Positions 1 through 12,090 of a stretch of DNA of 64,000 bases are shown here, one piece after another. The DNA is from Distichodus sexfasciatus. Lineage: Eukaryota > Chordata > Actinopteri > Characiformes > Distichodontidae. The notes under the pieces are model-generated. The model saw only the letters and a program-made list of their open reading frames with translations, was not told the DNA's origin and made no database searches. Position 1 is the stretch's first letter. Each line of letters begins with the position of its first letter. A program made the translations under genes and the position numbers. Location of the stretch: the NCBI GenBank assembly GCA_032718565.1, contig JAVGVS010000020.1:1464968-1528967 (forward strand), read 5' to 3'.

Positions 1-149
1 CCAAAGCGACATACATCAGTGGGTTGTAGTCCACTTCTGTTTTTCATGTCTGAAAATCTAGACTTACATCAACCAAGTTACTGCCAACTAAGTTATAGCT
101 GTCAAAGAAAAAGTCAGAATTGAATGCGTAGTCAAAAAGAAAGATACTA

Positions 150-290
150 CAGCTACATCTAACCCTAACCTTAACCACAGAAGCTTAGTTTTTTCCGTAA
201 AACATACAGCTTTTCAATGAAAGCATTTTTGCCGTATGAGAACTAGTTCTCACATATGAAAATGTCCACGCAAAGCCATAAAATGGGATA
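150..290 (+). repeat. Family D repeat fragment with telomere-like block
   Basis: CTAACCCTAACCTTAACC, then CAATGAAAGCATTTTTGCC and AAAATGTCCACGCAAAGCC, in the order seen in the full copies. Confidence 0.45.
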
Positions 291-349
291 AATTATATAT
301 TTTTTCATCTTTTACATGACAGTCGGGTCCTCAAATATATGCATATCCA

Positions 350-655
350 CACACAAACACACGCACACAACTGACTCCCATAATGAGTAAATGTAAATAA
401 TACTTAATATTAATATCGACACTAATAATTCTAATATATCTAACCCTAACCTTAACTTCAGAAGCAAAAGAATATTTTTTTCTTTTTAATTAAAACAGCA
501 CCTTTTCTATAAATTTGTTTTTCTTTTTTTTACTTTTGAGGACCGGTCCTCATTAGTAAAAATGTCCTCACAATCGTACAAAACCTTCCTATCTTTAAGG
601 GGACAATCAGCTTCTACTTGAAAATCTGCCCACCCCAACACACACACACACAACA
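350..655 (+). repeat. Family D repeat, diverged copy
   Basis: A CA tract is followed by GACTCCCATAATGAGTAAATG, a CTAACCCTAACCTTAAC block, GGACCGGTCCTC, and another CA tract at 640-652. Same order as at 31668. Confidence 0.5.
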
Positions 656-1300
656 TTGAAAAGCTTATTGCCGGAGAGTTCTACCTCATGTTAATCCAAA
701 CTTGGATGCAAGCAAGGTTTTCTAAAAGGCTCTGTGACGACAGTAAGTTATATAAATTTTTCATATCGGCCACTGTACTTCATAAGGGCTTTTATAAATG
801 ATGAGTGGCTGTAATAAATGTGGGCAATGATTCTGGGAAACTGGAGTTTGCTAAAAGTCATGAGGTCCTCCACCCAAACATATTAATGTGACTAACATGG
901 ATGAAAACAAATGGTGACTTTTATCACACCATTAATTGTGCACAGCTTATATTAAAAAAAGTCCTTATTAGTTTCAATTTATTGAGAGGGATGAAGTAGT
1001 AATTTTTCTAACTTTAATGCAGTGGTCCTAAAGCGGTGTATGCATAGTTTTGGGAACTATAGGCTAAAGTCTTGTGTGAAATGTCATTATAAACCAGACT
1101 TGAGTGACTAGAAGAAATAAGGCGCTAATTTCTGTCCAGACAGAATTTTAGGTAAAGATAAAGTTGTGTGCACATTGTACAGTGCCTAACTTTTCACCCA
1201 ATCACATGCAGCCTGTACAGCTGTCGGTACTTTGTATGGATGTTAGAAGCAATGGTAAGTCAAAAACATTTTATTACCATATCTTATCAGACATTTCTAC
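656..1300. other. Unique AT-rich intergenic DNA
   Basis: No repeat, gene or motif recognised. Confidence 0.5.
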
Positions 1301-1480
1301 GACCGCAAGGCAGGGACCAACCCTGGGCAGGCGCCAACACACTGCACTGCACACACTCACACAATTACACTCTCAGTCACATCTTATGAGTCGCCAATAA
1401 ACCTATATTGCATGCTTTTGGGCTGTGGAAAGAAACCCGAGCACTTGGAGAAACCGCACGCAAACACAGGCAAAACATGC
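1301..1480 (-). mobile_element. SINE family A, truncated
   Basis: The complement shows CTGGGCAGGCGCCAACACAC, GAGTCGCCAATAAACC and GCATGCTTTTGGGCTGTGG, all family A blocks. Head and tail are missing. A C-run followed by an A-run (1480-1498) abuts it. Confidence 0.6.
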
Positions 1481-1825
1481 CCCCCCCCCCAAAAAAAATA
1501 ATAAAAATGAAAAAAAAGTTTAATAAAGTTAAAAGTTATTAAGTAAACTTAAGTAAAGATAAAATAATCTACCAGAGTGTAGTACTACCACTTTGATATT
1601 GGATATTAGATATTAGAGTATACAGTATGTCTAGTAGTATAATTGTAAGTACACTTATTCTATACATATTGGGCTTAATTTGCCTTAAATTGACTAGTTC
1701 ATGTCGTCTTAGTAGAATACAACACGCCTTTGACCCAAAATTTAAAGCTGTTTTACTTTTATTTAAAAATAAAAATCACTAAAATCCAAGAAAAAATGTG
1801 TGAGTAACAGAGTTATTTCCTACAG

Positions 1826-2045
1826 TCATTATGCCACATCACATCACCCTCCACTGGATGTAGAATGAACTGCAGTAAACTACATTTTTTGCATTTTAGA
1901 ACACCAAGTCCTTCTTCCGCAGTTATTTTGGTGAAAGTAACTCAAAATAATACAAGAGTCGTGTAACGCCTGTTAATTTAGACAGTAATATTTTGATGCA
2001 ACAGATTACATTGAAATATCAGTAACTGGTAACTTATAATGCAGG
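1826..2045 (-). mobile_element. Family F MITE fragment (uninterrupted paralogue)
   Basis: The reverse complement matches the element at 42595, including the GTTCATTCTACAT and GTGGAGGGTGA blocks. At 1871-1886 it has an unbroken TGCAGTAAACTACATT, the empty form of the site that is duplicated at 42778 and 42922. Confidence 0.5.
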
Positions 2046-3090
2046 GACGTCACTAGGATTGAAAGACAAGGGGGGCTTAGTGCTCAGGGTTGTAAGGAGG
2101 AAGGAAAACCATGAGTTTTTTTTAACAGCCTACATGTTGGGGTTGTGCTCATTACAAACATGCTAGCAAATATATCTAACAATGCATTTAATAATATTAA
2201 ATGTGAAACATAATATCTAAAGATGTAATTTCACAACTCCTCTTTCTTCATGCTTGGTGTCTTTCCAAATAAAGTTTTTCATTGCTGCCTTACACTGATT
2301 AACCATTTCTATATGCAACTGAAGACAGACTACCAACATTGAACAGAAGATAACATAATGGTGTGGTACAATCATTAGTTTATTCACTGGTAGTTTAGTT
2401 CCTAGTAAAATCTGACAGAACAAAAGAAGCATGAATATTTCTCAAAGGTTTATTCCCCCAAATGAGGATATATTACACCTTACAATTGAGAACAAAAAGA
2501 GAACAAGCCAGCATACTAAAACTAATCTAGAAACTAACCAGAAACTATCAACTGTATCACTTAAATAGGTATATCACATTTAAAGCCATCTATCAAAGCT
2601 TGAAGTTTAATTTGAAAGTGGAAGCATCAAAGAATGCCTTCTGTTTTTAAATTAGTTTTAAAATACCCAACAATGTCACTTTCCTTTCACTTAAGGAAAC
2701 AAGTAAAGTTAAGCAATGAACAGTTATTGACACCTACTCACAGTATTGTTCTGTTGAACTGAGTATAAACGTTGCTACCAGAGAAATTTTAATAGTAAAC
2801 GGGCTCTGGTTGCTACTCGTTAACAAGCAGCTTCTGCCTGGGTCCTAATGTCCTAATGCCCGCCTGCTACCTATAGCAGCTTAAACAGCCAGTACATAAT
2901 ATTAATTAAATAATGAGAGCTAGACTTATTATTTTTAATTTCAAGTCATAGTCTTGCTTCTATTTGTTAAGTGTGTATCTGCGCTCAGTGATATCTTGTA
3001 TGAAATGTATGGATATATAATTTTAAAATAGTACAATAATTACTATATTTTTAGGGGTTAGGGTTAGTATTACATTTTGGAAGTAACTTG
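2046..3090. other. AT-rich intergenic DNA
   Basis: Mostly unique. 2040-2095 (ACGTCACTAGGATTG, GGGGGGCTTAG) hints at an old DNA-transposon end, and 3066-3097 (GAAGTAACTTGCCCAACACTG) at a hAT-type end. Confidence 0.35.
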
Positions 3091-3114
3091 CCCAACACTG
3101 TATATATATTACTT

Positions 3115-3846
3115 TTACAGGATAAAGACATAAAAAGTAAACAGCACGAAAGCAGTAAAGTGGTTGTAAAACTCTCCCAACTTCCCCTGGACGAAGAGCA
3201 TCTTCAGTCGTCCGTGCCAGATGAATGCTTTGTCAAAAACAAGCACTGCTGCCAGTCTTTTCCATACATACTTAGGCTCATGACAGGGCCAGGCCTCAAT
3301 GGAAAACACAGTCCGATCAGTCCAAACGTCTAACCATTGTTCAGTAAAACCTCTGTGGGCGGTGTGGAAAGAGTCAGAGGAGAGCAGTGTCCACTCCAGC
3401 CGTGTAATATTGACCAGACTGACCAAAACCAGCCTCATGGTCAAAGCCAACTTCCTACTTCTCGTCACATGACCAAGGTCAACAGGAAGCCATGTTTTGT
3501 GGGAGGCTGTAGTATGCACAATAGCTGGGCTTTTTTCCATTCATGCATGATGTATATCCAGAGCCACAAAGCCTTTCACTTCCCTGAAGGATTTTTTTTT
3601 GTATATGACATTGGATTGTAGGTTTGCATAGGTCGTAGCTGCTAGATTACAGGTTTCCCGACAGATTATATGTTTGCCTGTGGATCGGAATTGGGGTTTT
3701 TGTTGTCCTGAAGAGTGAAAATTGACCAGTAATGAATAGCTTGGTATTGTCTGAATAAACGAGCAATTCTTTTCATTTTCGGTTCTTTTGAAATCTATCT
3801 CATGATAGGTCTTTGAACTGTTAAAAATCCATCTAGATGTTAGCAT
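3115..3846 (-). pseudogene. Probable decayed Tc1/mariner-like transposase
   Basis: Two minus-strand open stretches in one frame (3846-3544 and 3540-3115) are split by a single TGA at 3541-3543, giving about 244 codons. In the second, TEQWLDVWTDRTVFSIEAW followed by KYVWKR resembles the Tc1/mariner pattern W..VLWTDE..F....., then .YVWRR. Here the catalytic-position E of WTDE is R. Downstream, IWHGRLKMLFVQGKLGE looks like the KHGGGSVMVWGC..GVG block. I found no inverted repeats. The upstream 100 codons are not recognised. This is a family call by motif shape, not by search. Confidence 0.4.
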
Positions 3847-3849
3847 GTT

Positions 3850-4865
3850 GATAAACTTTGTTCTGAAGCTGTTTTGGGAACTGGGCGAATAAAAACCTTA
3901 CAAAATACAGTGACATGGACCAGCTGTGATTTGAAGCTAGTTTTTACTGGTTTGGTTCTGGTCATGTAGAGGTCAAGGTCTCAAAATACTGGGTTTGCCA
4001 GGCTGGTTAGGCACCAAAACACATGAAAACGTTTTCAGATAGATAGTCTTTATTGATTAGATGTATTGAGTATTTACTGGGTAACATGACCATACCAGCT
4101 ATAGCTGGTAAAAAATCTGCAAACAGCTGTCAGTTTCAGTAAGTAGGGAAGGTATCAAAAGAGTGAATAAGGAAAATGGTTTGGAAAGTTGGGTTTAAAA
4201 GGTAAAGACAGGAATGGAAGGAGACTGTGGTGAGGAAAAGGAAGAAAGTTAGGAATAAATATAGTTTAAGGGAAACAGGAGAGCTTCAAGCCACACGCCT
4301 CCACTCTTAAACTCACTATGGTTTCCTGAACACTGAGTCCAAACCCCCTTTCCTTTGCATCATCATTTTCATCACTCTCTCTCTTTCCCTGTCAAATGAA
4401 GGATGACTTTGAGGCATCTGTTAGAAAGTCTACAAAATCCATGTGCAATTTATGTGTGCTTAAAGAGGGACAGAAATTGAGAAAATGAAAGAAAGAGGGC
4501 TCCCTCCTCCTTCTGTTTTTCTGCTCCACCATTTTTGCTTTCTCAAAAACATGGCTGCTCTACTCTTTGTATTTTTATATTTCTGTCTCAATTTTCTGTG
4601 GCTTTTACTATAAAGTAAGATAGAGATGAAATAGATATGCTAATGTACTACCTTAAGGACGCCCGTATGCATTAAATGATGCTGATTAAGTACATGGACA
4701 ACTACAAGTCAAGTATAACACTGATGGACTTTTCTAATTTTTTGTCAATATAAGCCAAGCCTACTTAAATAAAACTTTGCTTAGTGTATCTATGTTACGT
4801 AAATAAAAAGTTAACTGAGAGTACACTTGCTTATTTTTTGTTTAGAAAAATTATAGAACTATGCA
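3850..4865. other. AT-rich intergenic DNA
   Basis: Nothing recognised. Confidence 0.5.
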
Positions 4866-5282
4866 AGGTGGGGAACTTTCAAGCTACAAGCTACTATCTA
4901 TGCCACGGACAAGTACAAGTACAGCACAAGCTTCAGAGAAAATGTAGCTAACTACATTGAAGCAATTTCTCTGCCATGGATTCTTGCTTTCACCATCGCC
5001 AAAGTGGACTCCATCCTCCAACTCCATCTCGCAGCTGCCAAGAGCGCACTGAGATGTAATGACCATTCACCAAGCAGGTACAGTAGCCTATCAAATGCCA
5101 CTTCTTTAAATTCATCTGAAACAACTGGAAGTTGAAAATACGCATCTGTGTAAAGAAAGAAAAATAACAGTATTTTTTGTAGCAATTCGGCATTTTGCCA
5201 GACAAAGCTACAGCTTTTTAAAAGTAGCTTCACCACTAATAAGCGAAGTTAGTAACGCCATCAATTTTACTCCCCAACACTG
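4866..5282 (-). mobile_element. hAT-like MITE, family G copy
   Basis: It ends in CCCCAACACTG. It shares the ATGGATTCTTGCTT and CAGCTGCCAAGAGC blocks with the copy at 8676-9261, and is inverted relative to the intronic copy at 57274. The left end is degraded (GGTGGGGAAC). The small ORFs on both strands here are by-products of the repeat. Confidence 0.5.
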
Positions 5283-5649
5283 CTAAGAACATACTTGAAT
5301 ATACTTCTTTTACTTGAGGGATATGTTACAATTAGCTCACATTAGCACATGCACATATGTTAGCTTTGTGCTTTGCAACATAAAAATGACCTTCTGATAT
5401 GACTTAGTAGTCATGACACACCCAAAAATGGGCTTCGCTTTATATTTTACATGCTACTCAATGCTGTAAGTTGACTAAAGCAAATGGTTCCAATCTGACC
5501 CCCTTTTGCCCTATTCACTAGACCTAAAAGGTCAAAAATGGACCGCACCTTGCAAGCAATCTAGACTTCGATGATAGCTGATATTTCAAAGAAAACTTGC
5601 ACATTTGGTCAGACATTAATAAATGGCTCATATGTCCTTTTTAATTGCG

Positions 5650-6140
5650 CAGGCTCAATAAGGCAGGTCCGGGGCCTTGTGGTCCACCGTCTGGCCCGAG
5701 CACAACCCGCCTTTAGCCACGATGGTAGAATAACAGGGAGCCTCATTGTCCTCTGCCATGCCTCTCCTGTCTCTAGCAGCTTGGCAGAGCATCGTGCTCG
5801 ACCGCAAAACCTGCGGGAAATAGCCACTCACGACACGAGGACAAAGACGGGGGTCGAGGCCTGACACTCGCCCAGACGGACCTGCCTGACTTCCACACCC
5901 TTGCACAGCTGGGATTTCTTCCCTCCAAATTTGACCTTCTACCCCCTGACCTTGAACTTGACCTTGATCGGGTGTATCCTGACCCTTAGGCGACCCCAGA
6001 GATGAAGAACGAGGGTCTTGGAAGCGGTCTGGGGGTTAGAGCGCGGCCATAATGACATTGATTAGCAGAGGGGCCGAGATGGATGAAGCCGTCTGAGAGG
6101 TGGAGGGCACCAAATGACCCCCTGAAGTGAAGGGGCAGGG
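5650..6140. other. GC-rich unique block
   Basis: CpG-containing, non-repetitive sequence in AT-rich surroundings. Three frames are open over 5600-5900, as expected from GC content. Possible conserved non-coding element; no gene recognised. Confidence 0.25.
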
Positions 6141-6532
6141 TGTGAGATGATGATAATGGTTTTTTAAAGGACTACTGTTCAACCCTAAGGCTCTGAGATG
6201 ACCCTTCCTATAAACGATTAATATTATTTTCCTTGAAAGAGTCCTCAAAGCTTTTATAAAACAATTATGAATGTAAAATTGTGCATTACAGAGTTTGTCC
6301 TGATGAAATGAACAACACAATTCAATTAAAGTAGCAATACATTTCAAATGATGAAACTAATTTGGATCTAATCTTTTTTTTGCTGCAGATAAAATGGCTA
6401 ATTGACATAAACACTGTAAGCACTGCAATGTTTTTCTAAATTATGATTTTACAGTTAATTTATTGCAAACATATGATGGCACAATTATTTATGCCAAAAA
6501 ATAAAATTGTATCTTGAAGACTTCAAGGAACA

Positions 6533-6752
6533 TTTGGCCCTATTCTCCACTATTCCAGTAAAATACTGTATTGTAGAAATGTTTTGTACAAAAACATGCA
6601 ATTATGTTTGTGTAAGAATGCTCTTCAGCATTTGTAGATTCTGTTTTACCTTAAGAATTAATCTTAAATAACAAAACATTGGTGAAGGTCAGAATCTTTG
6701 TGAAAATTGCCTATGTGGGTTTTAACAGCAATATCTTAATTGTTGATGCATG
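6533..6752 (+). mobile_element. MITE, family E copy
   Basis: TTGGCCCTATTCTCC at the left and GATGCATGAGACCCA at the right are decayed family E ends. GAAGGTCAGAATCTTTGTGAA inside matches GAATGTCAGAATCTTTATGAA at about 7918. Confidence 0.5.
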
Positions 6753-7159
6753 AGACCCATTGACTGCACCATAAAACACCCATTGCGATTCTGATACTAG
6801 ATTTGTTAGACAGTGGATTAAAAAGATATTAGATTGATAACAGACATGCAAATCCTGAAGCAACTGCCTAACTTCTATGTGCTAAAAACATAGATAGGAG
6901 TAAAGGGGTGAAACAGTTGAAAATGACTAATTATAAAGGCTGTTTATAGATGTTTCTGCTGATTATAGTAGACCTAGCTGTTAAACTACAGACTGATTAA
7001 TTAATATTGAACTCAGATTAGGAATGGGGCTAAACATAAGAAACATAATAGCACAGTTTCCTGTAATGGAGAACTTTGCCCCTTGTGGCCAAAACAGGAA
7101 ATGACAATTTCTACAAAATAATGATTAATGGGAAATAAATGTGGAAGGAACAAAAAGTG

Positions 7160-7209
7160 AGAAGAAGAAGAAGAAGAAGAAGAAGAAGAAGAAGAAGAAG
7201 AAGAAGAAA
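7160..7209 (+). repeat. (GAA)n microsatellite
   Basis: About 16 uninterrupted GAA units. The polyserine ORF on the minus strand is an artefact. Confidence 0.95.
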
Positions 7210-7719
7210 TAATGAAGAAAACAAGGTGACTGCTGGTACCAAGCAATCACAATTAGTAATATATTAGGAACGCAGACTCCTAACAGCAGATGTTAGTGTT
7301 GATTAGGAGTTTTAAGAGGGCAACAGGGGGAAATAAATCCCTCTCAGTGTTACAGTGTCTGTCTGGATGTGTCTGAACGATGGGCCGTAATGTGAAATGA
7401 AGTGAACGCTACACACTCTCCAGAGAGCTCCAGCATAATGGGACACAGCAGGACATTAGTTCGGCCGGGACTGACGGCATGCATTAATATTTAAGTGCAC
7501 ACACTGGGTCGGACATGTTTATGACCTCTCTGGCAGCATTAGAAGTGAAGTTGAAGTGGGTTGAAGCTTAGGCCCAAAGAAACAAACAAATAAGTAAGTG
7601 ATGCATTAATATCAAGCGCAGACAGACTTGCCTTGCAATGTACATTGATAATCTTTCTGGTTGGTCAATATGTTAATAAAACATGTCGTACATGTTCCTT
7701 GCAATAATAATAATAAAAT

Positions 7720-7997
7720 TGGGCCTCATTCACCAAGATTTTGTCATGTTTTTTCTTATTTTTTTCTTAGTATAATGTTATACAACTGCAGAATTGGAGA
7801 AAACCCAATAACTTAATGTTCTGCACAAATATATATACAATAACATTTGCATAAGGGTACTCTTTACTATTTATAGATGCTGTTCTTATTTGGTAACTTT
7901 AAAAGGAAAGCATGAATGAATGTCAGAATCTTTATGAACACTTACATTAGTGGGTTTTAAGTATAAATGTCTTAAGAACAGTTGCAAATGAGGCCCA
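7720..7997 (+). mobile_element. MITE, family E, near full length
   Basis: It starts TGGGCCTCATTCACCAA and ends GCAAATGAGGCCCA, an inverted repeat of about 10 bp. It is 278 bp, AT-rich and non-coding. No target duplication was found. Confidence 0.55.
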
Positions 7998-8097
7998 GTC
8001 TTTCTTGAAGAAATTTGTTCTAATTCCATTAAAACATTCTATTTGAAAAGACATTTTATGTAAATTATCTTTTTTGCTAGCCAACATTTTTCCAGTT

Positions 8098-8322
8098 CTA
8101 AAATGAGTTTTTCTGTTCAAATATGCATGTGCGGTTCAGAGTGATCACCCATCTGCTACTGTGCAGTTCTACAAAAAAAAAATCCTCCCTGACTAGATCA
8201 TCGTTGGCCCCAAGAGCAGACGTGTCTGGGATGATGGCGTAGAGCACCTCAAACCCCTCGCTCTCGACCAGCTTCACCAGCCCGAGACGGCCGAGCAGCC
8301 GCAGCCAGATCGTCTGTGGTGC
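8098..8322 (-). other. Unexplained GC-rich open frame without ATG
   Basis: The minus strand is open from 8322 to a TAG at 8100-8098 (74 codons). The GC-rich part (8188-8313) reads like protein: WLRLLGRLGLVKLVESEGFE, then VLYAIIPDTSALGANDD. CACCACAG at 8321-8314 could be an acceptor, but lacks a pyrimidine tract, and no donor is evident. The plus strand of the same block is also largely open. It may be a lone exon, an old gene fragment, or conserved non-coding DNA. I do not recognise the family. Confidence 0.25.
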
Positions 8323-8675
8323 CTAATGGCTTCCATACGAGTTCTGTACCAGAGCGCCTTTAACAGCCGAACTTATTTTTCACATCGGTGACATGCATGC
8401 TCTCTCCCCCGCGGGCGAAAAAAAATAAAAACGAGCATCACTTTTGATCCAATTAACACCAGATGCCTGCAAAAGAAGAGAAGATGAACCAAGGCTAAAA
8501 GAGAGGAAGTACATGTGTGTGTGTGTGCTTGTTTATGTGTGTGCTTGTGTGTGTTTCCTTCTTCTTCTCAAACTGCTTTGATCAATTTGATCGCCGTCTG
8601 AGGTCTTCGATGGATGAGGATTGTGCTTTGAGCAGTTTTGTGTGCGTGTGATGTGCGATTCTGTGTTTGTGTGGA

Positions 8676-9261
8676 CAATGTTGGGGAAGTTACTTTAAAA
8701 TGTTCGCTCTTCAAACTACAAGCATCTTACGATTAAAAGTTCCCAAGCTATGGTTAAGCTACTGATTTAATTTACTAGCTAGTTATACTACAAACTACAG
8801 AGAAAAAGTTATTTCAGTGCATCAGCTTGCATAAATTACACTTACGCTCAATTGTGTAAGTTCTGTACGTTTTGAGTCATTCATTGTAACAAACACAGCC
8901 ATGGATTCTTGCTTCCACCTTCACCAAGGTGTTCTCCATCCTCCGACTTTATATTGCAGCTGCCAAGAGCACACTGTGATGTAGTGAGTGTGTGCTGCGT
9001 GGGCACGGTAGCTTATTTCTCTGGAAGATGCCACTTCTTCCAAGTCAACATCAATCAGAAACACCTGCTAGTTGAAAATTCTTGTCTTTGTTTTTTTGTA
9101 ATGATGTAGTGTTTTGCAATGTTATATTGCTGTTTGTTAAAAAGAGGAAGTTCCTGAAATAGCTACAGCATTTAAAAAGCAGCTTCACCACTGATAGGCT
9201 ACAGAAAAAAGTTGTTAAGTTAGTAGCGTCAGTAATTTTAGTTAGCGTCTCACCAACACTG
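8676..9261 (-). mobile_element. hAT-like MITE, family G copy
   Basis: It starts CAATGTTGGGGAAG and ends CACCAACACTG. The central part shares CCATGGATTCTTGCTT and GCAGCTGCCAAGAGC with 4866-5282. It is non-coding. Confidence 0.5.
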
Positions 9262-10415
9262 TATGTGGCATAGAGGTTTGTCCTGGACCTTATCAGAAGT
9301 GTAAAATGGAGGACAATACCGTTTCTGAAGTTTCATAGCTTTTTGGAGTTACTCCATTGCTGCAGTAAACCCCCAAAGCCGCTATCAGTTGCCACATGGA
9401 CATATTTAGGTAAAATCAACAATAGCAAAACCACAGAGCCTGAAAACACCCCTCACCACCCCTCCCGAATCCCGTCTCCCCAAACGCTGAATGGCATTTC
9501 ATTGTGGATTTCTTCTTCTTGCCTCGGCCCGTGCGCAAAGGTTTCTGATATGGTTTTGTCTTGTGTCATGCTGAAATGCAGAAACCGACCAAACAAACTT
9601 CTGGCATTGTGAGCCACGATGAATGTAATCAAGTCAACAGTGCACTGCCAATGGAAAAAAGACTCATCAAGATCAACAAATAAGCTCAACCGCAGCCCCA
9701 AGCACAGGGCAACGGAGCTGCCTTTTGTTTCACTTTTGTCTACATTTGCATCAACAGTGGAACAGTGAAGTAACCTGTTATAAAGAGCAATTAGAGATTT
9801 TCGCATGATGTGCATCTACTCTGTCATAACTCCACTTGTTCGCCTTCTAAGAGGGAGTCAAAGCAAAGGCAACACCGTCATGTGTGTTCAATTCCACATA
9901 ATCATTTGCATAGTATCAGTTTTGCTTTACAGAAATGCTACCATAAATAATCGAAATTACCAACGCTGGTTGTAATCAGTTTATTTTGGAAAACGTCATT
10001 CGTTTTTCTCCTTCAGTATTACTGGCTAGACAGAATGAGGGAACCTGTTTAGGGAAAATCTTGGATTTTGACATTGTTTAAAGTGTGGAAACACACAATT
10101 TTGCCTCCAAAAGACGAATAATACAAGTTATGTGATGAAGCCACATGAGGGAACAGCATCGGAATTGCACATTTGTTCTCAGAACTTAGTGTTATGAATA
10201 AAGGTGTCACGTATATATTTTTTCTGCATTTTGGATTATCAAATTATAATAACAATAAGGAGCTGTTGAGCTGCTTATTTGTTCAGGCCAAATTTGTGAT
10301 ACACAAAAGTAAAAAAAATAGCATTAACAAGCATTTATTCCCTGCAAATTATTCTTGTTCCATGTAGCTTATATTTAGTTTAATCACAGAACAAAACTAC
10401 AAATTGCAGCTTTAG
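9262..10415. other. Intergenic DNA, unique
   Basis: 9440-9830 is less AT-rich and complex, with open frames on both strands (9343-9612 plus, 9815-9453 minus) that show no known protein motif. Confidence 0.35.
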
Positions 10416-10490
10416 TAATAATAATAATCTACACTTATATAGCACATTTCATAACATATAAATGCATCTCAAAGTGTTTTGCGTTACATC
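10416..10490 (+). mobile_element. Retrotransposon-like fragment
   Basis: ATAATAATCTACACTTATATAGC followed by CTCAAAGTGTTTTGCGTTAC resembles the tail of common fish LINE/SINE repeats. Confidence 0.3.
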
Positions 10491-10652
10491 AGGGAGAAGG
10501 TAAGCAACTTAAAGTTAGTGAATTAGCAACTGGAATATTAATTTAACTAATAAAAATAAATAAATGTAAACAAATTAGAAACAAATAAAATTGTAAAATA
10601 ATGTAAAAAGGGGGAAAATATGGTAATAATAAAAAATATAATTATAAAAAGC

Positions 10653-10987
10653 GAAATGGTGGTGCAGTGGTTAGCGCTGCCGCCTCACAGCGAGAAGGTC
10701 CTGGGCCTTTCTGTGTGGAGTTTGCATGCTCTCCCCGTGTTCTTGTCGGTTTCCTCCAGCTGTTCCGGTTTCCTCCCACAGTCCAGAAGCATGCACTACA
10801 AGTTAATTGGCAACTCTAAATTGGCCCCGTAAGGTGTGAATGTGATTGTGATTGTGTGAGTGTACAGTATGTGCCCTGCGATGTGTTGGCGCCTGCCCAG
10901 GGTTGCGCCTGTAGTTCCCGGGATAGGCTCCGGTCCCACCGCGACCCCAGTTGGGATTAAGCATTTTGGATAATGAATGAACGAATT
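10653..10987 (+). mobile_element. Full-length tRNA-headed SINE, family A
   Basis: The head GGTGGTGCAGTGGTTAGCGC resembles a tRNA A box. The body contains CTTTCTGTGTGGAGTTTGCA, AGTTAATTGGCAACTC and GATAGGCTCCGGTCCC, and the tail is TGAATGAA. Perfect 13-bp duplications AATTATAAAAAGC flank it (10640-10652 and 10988-11000). The B-box region is shortened compared with the copy at 34929-35146. Confidence 0.75.
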
Positions 10988-11189
10988 AATTATAAAAAGC
11001 CAGAGTTTGTTAATGCTGTATTTTAAAAACGAAACGTGATTCACTGCTGATCATGCGCTCCATACTTTGGGTGTATCATGACAATGCCTTTCTATTTAAC
11101 TCTTGGTTTGCATAGGATCTCAGAGTTGGACGGTCTAATTACTAATATTACATTCAAGATATAATTATTATTTGCAGTTTTAAGCAGTT

Positions 11190-11520
11190 GTAAGGTGATT
11201 GCCAGAGTCGGACTACTAATGCAGGTTGCCGTCCTGATGAGCTTAGAGAAGAGGTAGAGGAGGAGCAGAACGGAGGCCCATCATCAGCCATCATCTTCAT
11301 TGATTTATTAATGCCAGTGCAGCTCGCTGTGCTAATAGAGTTTAGATCCAGGAAGTGAGTTAATGTAGCTGACAGCGATACAGGAATGTAATATCCCTGG
11401 TGTGCAGAATTATGACTGCTTTCTATCTGCGCTGTCAGTGAGGAGGCCATAAATCAATCCGGGGCTTCCAACACACTCCACTCAGCGTGGCTTAACCCAG
11501 ATCAGGGGGTGATTACACAT
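11190..11520. promoter_or_regulatory. Candidate conserved non-coding element
   Basis: Balanced, complex, non-repetitive sequence with homeobox-like ATTTATTAATGC and TTAATGTAGC words and no long plausible ORF. Enhancer status is a guess from texture. Confidence 0.2.
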
Positions 11521-11690
11521 TTCTACAGAGCTCGTTATTTTCTTATAGTTCCTACCGTAAAAGAAAAACGTAATTAGGAATTCGGGTTTTAATTTGGGTC
11601 TTCTCTCTTTCTTTATTTTTGTTATAATTCTGAGTTTCAAAGTTTATGTGGTTTAAGTTGCTGAGATGGCATAGATGCACTATTTGGAAT

Positions 11691-11692
<2 letters not shown>

Positions 11693-11726
<34 letters not shown>

Positions 11727-11728
11727 GT
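11693..11728 (+). repeat. (TG)n microsatellite
   Basis: Eighteen dinucleotide units with one GC change. Confidence 0.95.
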
Positions 11729-11811
11729 AACATGTACATGTTGATTCAGATGTAAATGGAGGTCAGCTGAATCAGTAAAGTAGAGCTGCGAAACAGAGAC
11801 AGCTTATAGTC

Positions 11812-12090
11812 CAACACACACACACACTTAGTTCTCTTGCACTTTACACTTACTTTACACACACACTTCCATTCCATCTATGTCTCACATATACACACAC
11901 ACATACTGTGCCCTCATACTCCCACACACTCCCACACACACTCTTACACTGTCCGCTCCCCCCTGTATCACACACACACCTCACAGACATTTACACTGTC
12001 CTCCCATATCTATATTCACCTCAGACACACTTCCTCTCTTCTATTTTTTCTTTCACTCACATACATACACACACACACACACACACACTT
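11812..12090 (+). repeat. CA-rich low-complexity stretch
   Basis: ACAC tracts alternate with CT-rich words; a pure (AC)n run lies at 12066-12088. His/Thr-rich ORFs in three frames come from it. Confidence 0.85.

Noticed and set aside
5571..5906. Overlapping ORFs on both strands
   Set aside because: GC-rich stretch leaves three frames open by composition; no known motif. Kept only as a GC-rich block.
9343..9815. 89- and 120-codon ORFs on opposite strands
   Set aside because: No motif, no splice context, and each is the shadow of the other.
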